Numbered from the stretch's first letter, positions 1 through 12,320 are shown. The stretch is 64,000 nucleotides of DNA from Amborella trichopoda (GCF_000471905.2 NW_006499535.1:484758-548757), one strand, 5' to 3'. Translations and numbers: made by a program. Notes: generated from the sequence alone by a model not told the origin.

Positions 1-536
1 AGATTGACACAGTCATATCGGCCTTGGTTCCGAGTAGCATTACCGTCGTGCTGGTCCAGAGTACCATGCCTATCTTGCTACCACTCTGAGTCGATCATTG
101 TTCGACTATCATGCTAGTCTCGTCCCTTCGCCAAGTTCTCTTCTCTTTACTATCTTTATTTGAACGTTCCACTTCATCGCCTTCTCATAAAAACATACAT
201 TGCCCTAGGACAAGGGTGGGTCCCTTTGGCCCTCTTGTCTTGAAAATTAACCATGTTAGTGCTGTGAAGAAAAGCAAGGTGATGACGTCAAGGGAGGCGA
301 TTCTGATCCAGCTAAAGCAGCTGAGGGGCTTTCTGATCTATGAGGGTGCCCACGCGAGCTAGCCCGAGTAAGTCCCGAACCCACCTTAAATTTATCTCTT
401 ATTGGTTGGTGTACCTGCCCTTACTCTTTTGTGAGGTTCCTGAGAGAGCGATCTCAAGTCTCGGGTTCCCTAGAAACTCAAGATACATGCCGCCAGATCA
501 TCTAGATCCGGAGGGTGAGATCGAGGCACCTAACCA
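1..536 (+). repeat. 5' LTR of element A (3' portion only)
   Basis: This segment aligns to the end of the 3' LTR near 13520-14048 and, reversed, to the B LTR near 45020-45600. It ends in CCTAACCA, three bases before the PBS. The start lies beyond the left edge. The short ORFs here have no homologous frame in the other copies and are taken as non-coding. Confidence 0.88.
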
Positions 537-539
537 ACA

Positions 540-557
540 TGGCAACTCCACTAGGGA
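540..557 (+). other. Primer binding site of element A
   Basis: TGGCAACTCCACTAGGGA follows the LTR end after three bases. The B copy has TGGCAACTCCACTGGGGA at the same place. A PBS starting with TGG fits the CCA end of a tRNA. TGGCRAC-type sites are common in Tat/Ogre-like plant elements; I cannot name the tRNA with certainty. Confidence 0.8.
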
Positions 558-1960
558 CTTATTACCCCTTCGTCAGTTTGCTCTTATTTGATCAATATCG
601 TCTTTTACTTTCTGCATCACATTTCATGGCATCTTGGCAACGTAATCCCTTCATCCAAGTCGGCGACTTTCTCGTCCTCGCACTTGTGATTGTCCCAAGG
701 AAGCGAGCTGCTCAAGCCTCCTTCCCTACACTCATTCTGAGTCAGGACTCACCGTCCGGCTCTTAGGTTCTTTCCTGGATTGGTGCGAGAAGGGACTCGA
801 AGGTCCCTAACTCCCTGCCTTCTCGCCTTGGTGGACACTCCACCAAGGCCCCTCTCATTGGTAGCACCATTGCTACCGCACACAACACGTACCCTGCTCA
901 AGTTCCTTGCAGGTCATATTGCTGAGGTAGACCGGAAGGCTGCCCCGACCACTTTCACAAAACGAAAACAGGTTGTCGTCGCTCCTGAGGTTCGCCGTAA
1001 GGGAACCCCCCATACTCCTTCACCAATCCAAACCTCTATACGTAGAGGCTCGGCACACCGAGGCAGAGACCCTACAGCCTCAATCTTTTGCACACACTTA
1101 AAGGCTCGTGGTCAAACAACTAGAGCCACACCTTGGGGCAAATTTCATGCTGCCTTGAACTCGCGTCTAGGGCTAGGCCTTCTCAAACCAAACCCCGCAC
1201 GCACCATTCAGTTACACCCCACAGCTCGAGACAGTGCCAGTTTCGCGCCAGCTCGAGCACACGAGGGTCGACCGCTTTGTCCTCCCACTCAGCACACACA
1301 GCTTCATCCTGTGAGAGATGGGCTCCCGCTCAGTCCCTCACAGACACAAGCCCGTGGTTCTCGACCTCCCAAGGTTGGACCAATTGACCAAGCCCGGGCT
1401 GATCCCCAAGTCACCCGAACGACTCCCTAAAGGTGCACGTCGAGATCTGGTACTCAAAGGTTTTCCCTAAGAGTACCATCTTGAGTCAACCGCCTCAAGT
1501 TAGGCATGCACCTAGGCCCCACAAGGGAATTCGGGGCAACGACCTGATGTCAGAAAAAGGCCTCCAGCCTCCAAGACAAAAAATCAGGTTGTCTTCTGTC
1601 CTTAGATCCCATTCTCTACTCCAATTATTAGACACAGGCCTCGTAAGACAAGTGGGGCAGTCTAAATCTCAAGCTCGGTTCTAGGGTGAAGTCCATAGCA
1701 GCCTCAAGATTAAGCGGAAGAGAGGCTTGCAGACCCTAACTAGAGGAGCCTCTAAGGAAGTTGAAGTCACCACTCTTGGTGACATCTTGCCTCATAAGCC
1801 CTTTTTCCCTCTGCGAATCCCAGAACCCGAGCAAGCCCAAGAATATTGCTCGGTGACTACAGGCAGCAAGTCACTGTCCCAAGATCATCAAGAACCGGTC
1901 GTCACATGATCAACTCACAAGGCTTGAGTCCAATCAGGGCATGCTGAGCCCCTGCAGACT
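558..1960 (+). other. Untranslated leader of element A
   Basis: This is about 1.4 kb between the PBS and gag, alignable to 43600-44998 in element B. A 216-codon open frame from 780 to 1430 exists in A, but the start codon and the frame are not kept in B, where the frame closes within a few codons. I read the stretch as a non-coding leader that may carry packaging signals, not as a gene. Confidence 0.6.
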
Positions 1961-1972
1961 GACTTGCTACGT

Positions 1973-4019
1973 ATGAGTCGCCAACCCCGACAGTCCGCTA
2001 CTGCACCTGGCTCTGAGCCTCCAGAAGAAACGGTAAGTGTCATGGTGATCAACGAACCGGATAATGCTAAGGCATAGCGGATAATAGGTTCCAAGTAATG
2101 ATGCAATCCATCCTTGAAAAGATGGATCACTTGAAGGCCTCTAAATCCCTTGCTTCTTCTCCTCGTCATGAAGCCAACTCCCAGCCTAGAGAAGATATAA
2201 CTCCCAAGAAAACTAACCCACCGGTCTCCCAAGACAGCTCTGCTCCTTGAACGGTCTCGCAAGCTGATATCGATTCCATGGTGACCCACAATCTCAAGAA
2301 CAAGTTCCAAGGCATGTAGGAGACGCCACTCTACCAAAAGCCACACCCCTCGTACATTGACCAGGTGTCGTTTCCCCCAAACTATAAAAAAGGAAAGCAC
2401 CCCCTGTTCAATAGTACTACATCTCCACACCAGCATGCTGCTCACTTCCAAGAAGCATGTCAAGAGACGGCAACTGATGGGCAACTTATCCTTTATAAAT
2501 TCATCAAAACTCTCGAAGGGCCTGTCTTCCGGTGGTATGCTCGGCTGCCTCCAAACTCGGTGCATACATGGCAAGAAATGGAGCACCTGTTTTACCAACG
2601 CTTTTATAAAGTCAAGAGGAATGTGGAAACCATCGACCTTCTCACTTTGACTCATGACCCTAGTGAGCCAGTTGATAAGTTCATCGCCCAATGGAGAGAG
2701 TTGGCAGCCTTTCATGCCACTTCCATGACTGAAAAAGAAGCAGTTCAGACATGCATAAGGAATATACTGCTCGAGATCGCCCCGCACGTCGAGGCCTCCA
2801 ATCCACCCTACATGTCTGAGCTCATCTCTAAAGCAGTTCGTATCGAAGGTCTGTTCAAGCACCATGGTGGATCTTGTCAGCAACCTTCTGGCTCGAACTG
2901 TCGCTCCAACAATTGAGACAACCAGCAAAAATCGATGATTAATGCGGCTGTCACCATGACTGACACTAAGAACCCCATCCCTGAAACCTTGGACCCCTCC
3001 AAGGCACTGACACCTCAAGCCGGAGGCAAGCAACAGTCCTACAACAAGGTCCTGCCCCCTAAGAATATAACTCAAAATAACTTCTGGATCTAGCACCAAA
3101 ACAAGGTGTACCCCTTCGAGAAGGAGTGGGTTCCTACGTTGCTTCGGTTACTGCTAGAGCAGAACATGATCCAATTGCCAGAGGTCAAAACTCCAAAGCT
3201 AGTCAGGCAGGAGACAAACGAGAAGTACTGTGCCTATCACAGGAGAGTAGGCCACCCCACTCAAGACTATTATACACTCTAAGACGTTATCGAAGCCCTT
3301 ATTAACAAGGGCCAGATAAATCTCAAAGAGTTAAAGAAAGCATTCGGGGCAAAAAAGACCGCCCACATAGTGACAATCCAAGAGGGCGACAGGAAGCACC
3401 GGCTATCCTCCGTGCACTCTTCTCCATAATGCTCGAAGAAGGACACGTCACGCCCAAGTCAATAAGGCAACCCAAGTTCCCGCCTCCAAGAACTAAGAAC
3501 CTCTGGTGCTCGTATCATCTGGTACGAGGCCACGACCTGAGCGAATGCTGTGGCTTTCACGAGATCTTGGCAAAGAAGATGCAGTAGTGTTAAGAAGTTC
3601 GTAACAACCCAAAAGGATACCCTCAAGTCTCTACTCCACTGGTACAAGAAGAGCTCCTGATGAAAGCTCAGGGAAGCACTGAGCTAGATCCTCTGCAAGC
3701 TCTCTTCGAGGCAATTCTCTGATAGGGTCTCGTCACTCCCAAACCCGTCAGATAGCCTAGGCGTATTGCCCAAGGTACAGAAAAGCTCTAATGCCCATAT
3801 CACCAAGTACGTGGCCACGAGTTGAAGGAATGCTCTGGGCTTGAAGCTATACTCACAAAGAAAATGCAGAAGGGCCACAATGTTTATGCCTTTCTCTCGG
3901 AACGCTTCCAAGCCGGTAGTTCCGTCCAAGAGGAAGTCTCACTGCAAGTCCCTTACGAGGATACCTCGGACCTTTCAGAACCCCTGATTTCTCAGCCCTG
4001 GGAATTTTATCATGGATGA
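1973..4019 (+). pseudogene. gag: gag of element A (broken)
   Basis: Gag is the structural protein that packages element RNA. The best-preserved part is 2365-2916, with a retrotransposon gag core: GPVFRWYARLPPNSVHTW at the centre, then DPSEPVDKFIAQWREL and a helical end. Upstream, 1973-2364 holds an N-terminal region whose frame matches element B, including SQADID and PSYIDQV. Downstream come three Cys/His knuckle modules at about 3226-3280, 3501-3560 and 3786-3840. Internal stops (for example after the 2916 region and at 3281) and at least two frame changes make it non-functional. The ATG at 1973 is only a candidate start, because the frame shifts before the core. Gag lies directly upstream of the protease remnant. 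Confidence 0.82.
3226..3870 (+). repeat. Triplicated Cys/His knuckle modules in gag A
   Basis: Three related motifs follow each other. The first is YCAYHRRVGHPTQDY at 3226, with the last Cys changed to Tyr. The second is LWCSYHLVRGHDLSEC at 3501. The third is CPYHQVRGHELKEC at 3792. The second and third are 285 bases apart in the same frame and share flanks (VTPK before, TKKMQ or AKKMQ after), so they are a tandem duplication of about 95 codons. Element B keeps the same three modules. Confidence 0.8.
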
Positions 4020-4960
4020 AGTAGGCTCAAGTCCCTGAAGCGTGAGGAAGTCCACCAAGCCAAGTTTACCCATCAGCCCGATTGGATGAACCAAACCCCT
4101 CCTCAGGGATCCAAAAGGAGACGAGCACCCAGGTCAACTCGCCGAAGGAATCATATTCCTCAGCCACCAGTCGAGGAAGAATTTCTTCGGCCCCTTCCTC
4201 CACTGCGGACCTTACAGGACTTCATCCCAAGTGCAGCTCACCTCATCCCTTCGTCCAAATAGGGGGACGTCCTTGAGCCATCAGCGGCTCGTGATTTATG
4301 GGTGATGACACTAAAAGCACACCACAACGGTCAAAGCGGGAGCAAGACCTAAAATACCCCCTACACATCGAATCCAGATGACGACGTAAAAAGCTTCCCA
4401 GAACCTAACTCCGCTTCTTCTTCTTCTCCTCCCTCCTCTTCTATCTCTTTTACAGGTGCAGCTCGACAGTGCTCAGACTTCAACGGTCTAAACAGAGAGC
4501 TCGAAGGCACCAACATTAGCAAGTCACATCGAAAGTGCCTGAGAAGGATGCTTGCCCAGGTGACTGGCTTCCTAACCCTCGCTGACGCTCTGGCAGCCCA
4601 AGCCAAGGCTGAGCCATCTTCAAGTTCTCATTCTAATGAGGCCTCCCATATGGTGCAGATCATGGAAGTACCAGCCAGCATGGGGCTGGTGAGCCTAAGA
4701 TCGCAGAAGAAGCTACAACCCACACCTCAAAAGCTCAAAGTTCTCAAATTTCCTGATCCTTCACTTTCCCCTCAATCTCAAACCTCTACATCTCTAATAC
4801 AAATATTTATGGCCTCCCCATCAACCCAGACAACAAAGTTAGCCAGTGTCACAAACTAAAAACTCAACCAAAACCTGTTCCTAAACCAACCTTACCACCT
4901 ACATCAGTGACTGGATCAAGAACATAAAAGACTAATGAGGATAAAGTGAAATATGATGTT
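4020..4960 (+). other. gag-protease linker of element A
   Basis: This stretch is degenerate. A readable frame from 4548 to 4859 includes NEASHMVQIMEVPAS, which matches HEAYHVVQVHEVPPS at about 40870 in element B. It therefore belongs to the gag-pol junction. No catalytic domain is visible. Confidence 0.55.
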
Positions 4961-6030
4961 ATTGGACATTTGAGAAAGATTCCAGCCCTCCTAAGCATCT
5001 ATGATGCCCTACTACTATCAAGAGACTATCGTATGACCTTGGTTTTAAACTCTATATAACCTAGAGGTGTACGAGGCTGAAGTAGAGCCTATTGAGGTTG
5101 ACTCAGCCATCCTCAGTGGGTGCTTGGCAATCTCTTTTTTCGAAGATGACCTACAATTGGGAGGCAAATTTTACAGTCGCCACCTCTTCGTGGATGGTGA
5201 ACTGCACGCCTGCTCTATCATCCGGATCATGCTGGATGGAGGGTCAGTAGTCAACCTGATCCCAAGAAGGATCCTCACTCAATTGGGATTAGGATTTAAC
5301 AACCTCACTCCTACCCACATCAACGTGCAAGGGTTCAACCAATCAGGAAAAAAGCCAGCTAGGACAGTTCATCTTTGCCTCAAGATCGGTGACCTCAACA
5401 ATTACGCTCAGTTTCATGTGATCAACACTGATACACTTCACGATCAGGGAGTGGTTCCTTCCACGCTCCATTAATGCTTCAAATACAGTCGAGATGGGAG
5501 ACAGCACACGGTCTATGCTGATAAAAGATCGTTCCCTGTGGCTAAGACTCACTATGTCGATGCTAAGTACTATTTCACAGACCTTCTAGCACCAAAAAGG
5601 TCAAAGGATGGTGATTGGAAGCTTGTGAGTGAGACAGGACCCTCGTCTCTTGATGATGTTGAAGATCTGGGGCAAACAATTACGGACATGTTCAAAGCAG
5701 AGGAAAGACAAGGCAAGAAGCAACTCCTGAGACAGAGGAGACCCTTGAGGTAGACCTTCCAGCATCGAGTGTCACCTATATGCCAGACCAACAAAAGGTC
5801 CTGCATGTCCCCGTCGCTCTTTTAAAAGCAGAATTGGCACGCCAACCACTAAGGAAGGTGCTCCAAATTCCATCCTCCTTGAACAAGGGCATCACTAGTA
5901 GCCAAAAGAAGGTTTTACACTTCTCAGAGGCTCTCGAAGAAGTACAGGTGGATGAGAGTCAGAACTTTGACTCTCAGGAACAAGACCCCATGGCAGAGCT
6001 GAGAAGTGAAGTCCGTAACCTTCAGAATTA
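4961..6030 (+). pseudogene. Aspartic protease (retropepsin-like) region of element A
   Basis: The protease would cut the Gag-Pol polyprotein. The frame 5067-5474 holds IMLDGGSVVNLIP, the active-site Asp in the D-G-G-S form seen in plant Ty3/gypsy proteases. It is followed by ILTQLGL, INVQGFNQSG and a C-terminal VVPSTLH. The second conserved block, normally an L-G-R-P-W motif before GVVPSTLH, is missing: the text goes from FHVINTDTLHD straight to QGVVPSTLH, so a few codons were lost. The frame continues with breaks to about 6030 (VAKTHYVDAKYYF). Element B lacks this domain entirely. Confidence 0.78.
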
Positions 6031-6432
6031 GTTGGAGGTTATGTGCATCGCTTCAAAGCACTTGAAGGAGTTTGTCCCTAAGACTAAGGCCTATGCACCT
6101 TGAATCGAAGCCAAAGCTCCCCCAGATTAGAGTATTTACAACTAACAGGCTCACGAAATCATGAGGACCATGAATTATGAGCCCCTGCTCAATCAAACTC
6201 TAAGGGGTGAGGAAGCAACTGCTCTCCCATTCAAGGTCATTAAAGCCACAACAAACTATCAAAAGACGAAGCAAGGAGTGGGCTATCCTTTTTTGTCACA
6301 CACAATGAAAGGGAAAAAACAATGAAGAAAAGGGAAAATTAAAAGACATGCACCATATAGAAATAGAAAATGACGCATTCATTCATCAAAAAGAGTATTA
6401 CAAGTGCCTTTTCTTTAAAATGGAAGGCATTG
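6031..6432 (+). other. Spacer between protease remnant and antisense ORF; no RT
   Basis: About 400 bases with no recognisable coding signal in any frame. In complete Tat elements the RT, RNase H and integrase, about 3.5 kb, would lie here. No YVDD, RNase H or integrase motif is present, so the deletion or non-autonomous junction of element A falls in or next to this interval. Confidence 0.6.
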
Positions 6433-7810
6433 TCAAAAGCGGTCAGTGATCTCATTAGTCTTCCCCCTGCACTCTTCGTCCGAGGCCTTTGCTTGCTCGA
6501 TGTTCGCCCTCAGTTCAGCCACCAGTCCAATCTCTTGCTCTATTAGAGTCAGCATCTCGCCCAAGGAGTACTCAAGGTCCAACAGCTTCTGGCTCAGTTC
6601 TTTATCTTTGGCCGCCCAAACTGTTGTATCCTTCTCCAACCTTTCAAGCTCCTGTGCCCACTTGGCAATCTTTGGCTTCAGGGTCATTACCTTATTATGA
6701 CGGGTTACAACCTTCTCAACAAGAGTAGACTTCTGAGAGATGAAATCTTCCATCTCCCTTACCTGGACCTCTGTCAGCTCTCGATTCTGTGCTAGGGAAG
6801 CCTCCAATGACTCTAGTAGTGAGCCCTCTAGATGTGTTGCGGCCTTTTCTGCCTGTAGAGCCTTCATCCTCCATCCCTCTAGCTAGCAATGATGTCGAAG
6901 TAAGTGAGACTTTAGGAGCACTCCCCAAGGCGATCCCCCTCAGCTGTAGAATCGTTGTTCCAAGCTCATCGAGAGGCAGCTCCTTCAGCTTCTGGAGGTC
7001 TGTTCGAAGCATCTCAAAGAGGACACCCGACATCCCGTTGAAAGTGGGCCTGGGCAGTATAGTGGGAGCAACCACTGCAGGAGAATCCTCAGTTGTAGCC
7101 AAGGCCTCAGGTTCCCCAGATTTAGGTGAAGCCTCAGGCTACCCCGGTACCTCGGCAATAGCTCTCCCTCTCAGACCCTTTGCATGACCACTTTGGGCTC
7201 GACCCTCTCATGCCCAAGTGTTATAGCTTCACCCTCTGAAGGCTCCGCAGCCTCAGCCAGGGTAAGGTTGACCTCCTCCCTTGAAGCTACTACCTCAATG
7301 TTAGGCTGCATCATTGTAGCCTCCTCTCTCTGGGCAGCGACTTCTCCCTGGACAAGTTCAACACCTTCTCCCTCTCCTTCTTCGCCCTTGTCCTCTAAGG
7401 GAGCCACTTCAACTACAGGCTCCTCCACAGGGCTTGCCTCTTTGACACCTAGGGGTACCTCCTCTAGGCTGTCGGAGCCTGATCCCTGAGGATGTCCTGC
7501 CTCTGCATCCCCCGTAGCTACGTCACATGAGGTAGCAACCTCCTACTGCTTTGGCACTCCTCCTTCAGTTCTTGAGGAGTCTGCCTCTTCTATGACCATG
7601 AGCTCTCTTGAAGTTTCCCCTGCCATGACTGCAGCCTTCGCCTCGGTAGGTGTAGCGACCTCCTGGGCCTCAGGGGCCTTCTCTGCCCCGACTGCCCCTC
7701 ACAAATTAGAAATGACCTGCCAGTCCTTTCCTCTAGATGATAATAGGTCCGAGTCGGGACGAGTCAAGCCTGAGACCCGGGTATGCATTGCCGCTTCCTA
7801 TGCCTCTTGA
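6433..7810 (-). pseudogene. Antisense ORF of element A: acidic region plus coiled coil
   Basis: This reads against the element. The C-terminal part, 6867-6433, is 144 codons of heptad-rich helix (LEGSLLESLEASLAQNRELT, LEKDTTVWAAKDKELSQKLL), a strong coiled-coil candidate. Upstream, 7102-6950 holds FNGMSGVLFEMLRTDLQKLK, and a frame change near 6900 joins the two. Further up, 7428-7171 is an acidic Glu/Gly/Val-rich stretch (EEPVVEVAPLEDKGEEGEGE). Antisense ORFs between integrase and 3' LTR are known in Tat-lineage elements, often with an N-terminal plant mobile domain; that domain is not seen here. Function is unknown. The plus-strand frames across it are shadows. Confidence 0.62.
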
Positions 7811-7849
7811 GCCCGCTGCTGACGCCATACCCTAGCGCCATCCACCTCA

Positions 7850-8165
7850 CTAGCAGTTATCGATGTACACTTCACCAGGGGTTATCGCCGTGTGTTTCAC
7901 CAGGGACTAATGCCACACGCTTCACAAGGGGGCTAATGCTGCGTGCTTCGTAAAGACTTAACATCACGCGTCTTATTAAGGGATTACCATCGCACGCCTC
8001 GTCAAGGGGTCATCGCCACGCTCCTCGTCAAGGGGTTATCGCCGTGCTCCTCGTTATGAGGTTATCACCACGCGCCATGTAAAGAAGCCTAATGTCGTGT
8101 GCAGTTCATCAAAGGACTAACGTCGTGTGCTCCATCCAAGGCCTAGTGTCATGCCCATGCTATGA
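7850..8165 (+). repeat. Tandem repeat, about 26-30 bp unit (element A)
   Basis: About ten degenerate units built on GGGGTTATCGCCGTGCTCCT and CGTCAA follow the antisense ORF. One clear spacing is 26 bases (8005 to 8031). The reversed counterpart in element B is at 35720-36030. Non-coding. Confidence 0.75.
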
Positions 8166-8214
8166 CACTCCCATCTATCATTCTGCCTCCTCAGGAAGCA
8201 CATTCCCTTTCCAC

Positions 8215-8875
8215 AGCCATGGTCTGTGCTACATGATGTTAAACTGCATAGCCATGGTCCATGTTGCATGACCTTAAACTGCGCAACGATGGTTGGTGCT
8301 GCATGACCTTAAACTGCATAGCCACGGTCCAAACTATATAACCTTAAATTGCATGATCTGTGCTACATGACCTTAAATTGCATAGCCATGGTCCGTCCTG
8401 CATGACCTTAAACTGCACAGCCATGGTCCGTGCTGCATGACCTTAAACTGCACAGCCACGGTCCAAACTATAGGACCTTAAACTGTAGCGAAGGTCTAGT
8501 TGCACGACCTGAAATTGCATGGTCCATACTGCATGACTTTAAACTGCACAGCCTTGGTCCATGATGGATGACCTTAAACTGCATAGCCTTAGTCCAGGTG
8601 CACGACCCTTAACTACATGGTCCAAACTATATGACCTTAAACTATAGTGGAGCTCTAGTTGCACGACCTTAAACTGCATAGCCCTTCCTTCATGACCTTA
8701 AACTGCACAACCTTGGTCCTGGTGCATGATCCTAAACTGCATGGTCCAAACTATATGACCTTAAACTATAGCGTAGGTCTAGTTACATGATCCTGAACTG
8801 CATGGTCCTAGTTGCAGGACTTAAAACTGCATAGCCATGGTCCGAGTCACAAGACCTTAAAATTTTTATGCACAT
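8215..8875 (+). repeat. Tandem repeat, about 35-bp CATGACCTTAAACTGCA unit, block 1
   Basis: Roughly 18 imperfect copies of CATGACCTTAAACTGCA followed by a GCCATGGTCC-like spacer. A 35-base period is seen at 8401 to 8436. The same family recurs at 9405-9710 and, reversed, at 34895-35560 in element B. Confidence 0.85.
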
Positions 8876-9404
8876 AGTCCACTCACGACTTTAAGCTCAA
8901 AATGGACGTCACTATCCCCTGCAGGGTTACACCTTTGCTCTCGACTGTAATTCTCAGTTGAGTTGCATACAGGCCACTGCCCCTCATCTCTAATAGGAGT
9001 CTCATCCCTATTGCAGCCCATTATTCCTGTGGATTTGTGCTTACCCCTTTAATCCCCAATGGGTCTCTTTTTCACCAACATCCCCACTAGGAGTCACATC
9101 CTATTATGACCCGCTATCCCCAGGGAGTTAGGGTTATGCTTATCTTTTCAATCCCCAGTGGGGTTGCATCTGTGATCTGGCCTGTCATTCTCAGCAGAGG
9201 TACATGAATACCATTACTCATTATCTCCATGGAGTCACATTGGCCTTCCTAATCCCCAATGAAGTTTGCTTCCACTTGCCCTTCCTCGTAAGGCCACCAT
9301 TTTCATCTAAAGCTCACTGCTTGTGTATAGGTTCAGGGAGTCAGATTATTATCAACAAACCTATCCTCCATGGAGCTTCTTCCACATGGCTACTTACATA
9401 ATGA
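8876..9404 (+). other. Spacer with CCCC(A/T)NTGGGG-type motifs (element A)
   Basis: A non-coding segment punctuated by short CCCCAGTGGGG, CCCCAATGGG and CCCCACTAGG motifs next to GTTGCATC or GTCACATC words at loose 40-60 base spacing. The counterpart in element B is near 35150-35340. The 65-codon open frame inside shows no family features. Confidence 0.5.
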
Positions 9405-9715
9405 TCCAACCTATATGACCTTAAACTATAGCGTAGGTCTAGTTGCATGACCTTAAACTGCATAGTCCATGCTCCATGACCTTAAACTGCACAGCCTTGG
9501 TCCAGGTGCACGACCCTAAACTGCATGGTCCAAACTATATGACCTTAAACTATAACGGAGGTCTAGTTGCACAACCCTAAACTGCATGGTCCTAGTTGCA
9601 TGACTTTAAATAGCATAACCACGGTCTAAGCTATATGACCTTAAACCAAAGTGCATGTCCTGGTTGCATGACGATAAACTTCTTTGCACAGGTCTCGGAG
9701 GCATGACCTTAAAGA
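9405..9715 (+). repeat. Tandem repeat, about 35-bp unit, block 2
   Basis: A second run of the CATGACCTTAAACTGCA-type units, separated from block 1 by about 530 bases. More diverged copies continue singly near 10060-10145. Confidence 0.8.
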
Positions 9716-11213
9716 CACCCCCACACATGCCCACATGCCCTTTACGTGCTTCTTCATGAACATCTTCTCAAACAGACCCGTTGATGTGCGCACACCACCT
9801 TCATTACTTCCTCAGTGAATCCATTCACTTCATTACCATCCATCACTCCCTAGTGGGTTTCACCCATGCTCACAAAACAACGAACCATCCCGCCATTCAT
9901 ACTCGTCGTCAACTAGTGAGTCACCACTTTTTACCCACCATTTATACATCATCTATCTTTCATAGGTAGCCTCGTGCCATCTCCGCAAAGTGAGTCAAAA
10001 CCACCACAATACTCACTCCATGACCTCCACAAACTGTCATTCATTACCACTACGGTCCAACTGTATGACCCTAAACTATAGTGCACATTCTGATCGCATG
10101 ATGTTAAAAGGCTTCGCACAGGTTCCAAAGGCATGACCTTAAACATGCCTTAACAAAAATAAAAATAAAAAAAAATGGGAATGGTGTATACCTGAACAAG
10201 GGAACGCCATGAGTAAAAATGACGGATGGGCATGATCACGAAACCATGAGTAAAAGAGTTCCGTGAAAATAAAACTCGAGCATGGTGAAAACCCCAAAAG
10301 GGCACTGTGAGCAAAAGCGGATGAAAAGGGTGGACATGAGCACAAAGGTCAGAGGTAAAAGAGCCCAAAAATTAAGGAAGTTGGTGAAAACCATCTCTAC
10401 GGTGCCACTTCCCCAGTCCAGGTGAAAACCCGCAAAGGCACTTGGACCAACAAAAAGTAAGTAGACGCAGTACCACAACCTCAGCCAACACCCAATTGCC
10501 GAACAGGAGTAATTCTGGCTATTAAGGTCCACACAAAATCCTCGACTGCCAGCCTCCAATCACAACACAAAATGGCTCACCCGGGAGTGAGAGCCTTATA
10601 CTATCTCCCACATTTTAACATCAAAAACAAAAATGAGTCCCTGAGGGTGCGAGCGATAAACAATAAATTCCTCCAAAAATGCTAATGACCCCCACGAACG
10701 TTGGAAACTAACAAATCCAGGGTGGACCAAAGACTTCAAGCCGCCTAGCCAAAATCCCCTCTAGCCGACATATTCAGGACAGGTCAAAAGCCCCCGACTG
10801 ATAGGGCCCACAAGTGTACCCTAACTGTCAAAAGCAAACCTGTTGTAGCAGCAAATGATGCCAACCAAAGGATCTTTGGCTGTCAATCCAATAGTGTCCT
10901 AAAGCATGGCACTTGACGCTAGATAGGCCTGATTCTGATAAATGAGGTCCCTACAAAATCCTCAAGCTTCAGAATCTCCAATAGTTTCTTAAGGGTGAGG
11001 ACATCGATAGATCCCTCAAAAGTCTCTTTTACCTCTAAAGTCTCCATGGATGAACCTGCACATGGCATCCAAACATCTAAGAATCCTAATTACAACATTG
11101 CGTGAATCTCCTCGGTGTTCGTGTAGTCCTGTGATTAGAAAGAAAAAAGAAATAAAGCCAGTGGAAATTTTTTGAACGATTATACTTCTCACTTCTCTCG
11201 GAGCACAACATTC
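9716..11213 (+). other. 3' non-coding region of element A
   Basis: No coding signal. It aligns in reverse to 33350-34880 in element B; for example the CATGAGTAAAA words at 10205-10255 match TTTTACTCATG at 34340-34410. AT-rich, with no conserved frame between the two copies. Confidence 0.6.
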
Positions 11214-11225
11214 AGTGGGGCATAC
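11214..11225 (+). other. Polypurine tract of element A
   Basis: AGTGGGGCATAC immediately precedes the LTR start TGTTGGAAG. In element B the same position reads GGTGGAGCATGC. This is the expected place for plus-strand priming. Confidence 0.65.
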
Positions 11226-12320
11226 TGTTGGAAGAAATTTTTCATCATCATGGGTCCCCGATACGGAATAAAAGGGAGAAGCCGGTCAATAAAGCCTGAC
11301 ATACAGTAGAAATTTTGAAAGTTTCATAACGACCCCATAACTGGTCATGATCTTCATAAGCACTTCAAAAGGCCACCATTCAAGTTTCATCACAATCCAA
11401 CATGTCTAAGGCAGTGCAGACTAAGAAGCAGTTTCGGCAGAATTAGCCCCTAGCACTGTGAAACGGACCCTATAACTAGAACCATATTTCTGGTTTCTCA
11501 ATTTGCTATGGGACCACTGTCATTGGATCTGGCACAGTTGAAAACCCTTGGGGTTCTAATTTCAGCTTAAACGGACATCCCAAAACGAAGTTATAGGTAA
11601 AATACCAAAACAGGAAGAGCCGCACACTATTCCCATGCAGCCACCCTGCAACTAATCTTCATTAAAAGGGCAGTCACGAATAGTGACTTTTGACACTCAT
11701 ATCTCACTCAATTCGAGTCGGATCATACTCAAATTTTGTGAGCATCTTCATGTCGTCAAGACGAGTGTTTTGATATGTGGCACGCCTCGTGACGATGCCC
11801 AAGTGACTGTAAATTCTGGCACTCGAATTCCAGATTCTGACCAAAATTCCAAAGTAGTAAAATCCTCATCCGGGCACGAAATCGAGATGTGTTTGTTGCC
11901 ACACGATTATGACGGCTTGTTCAGTGTGATCCAGTCAAAAAATCATTGAAAAACATCAAGGATCAAGCACACTATCGATCCGAAGATTGCATGATTCATC
12001 CAAAATTCAAGTCGCATGATCGTGGCTTAAAAACACTATCCATGGCTCGAAGTTGGTATCAAATAGATCGCCATGCCAAGCCCTACAAGAAAACAATCAT
12101 CTTTCGATCAAACTGGCATCCGAACAACCTCAAACCATCCATGAAAGACCACGCAAAATCTAGGGCAGCACATGGACTATTTTGAAATTTCACAAATTGT
12201 TAAGAAGGGGCAAATCTATCATTTTTACCCTATTTTTTAATTTATTTTAATTCAATTAAATCTTAATTTCTAGCAAAATAGGTTTACTTTTGATCCATCC
12301 ACCCATGTTTGGGCACAACG

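Noticed and set aside
780-1430. 216-codon plus-strand frame in the element A leader
   Set aside because: The start codon and frame are not kept in the aligned leader of element B, which closes quickly. It looks like a chance frame in GC-rich leader.
1915-3099. 394-codon frame on the minus strand opposite gag A
   Set aside because: The plus strand encodes a clear Gag core in this interval; the antisense frame has no recognisable family and is a shadow.
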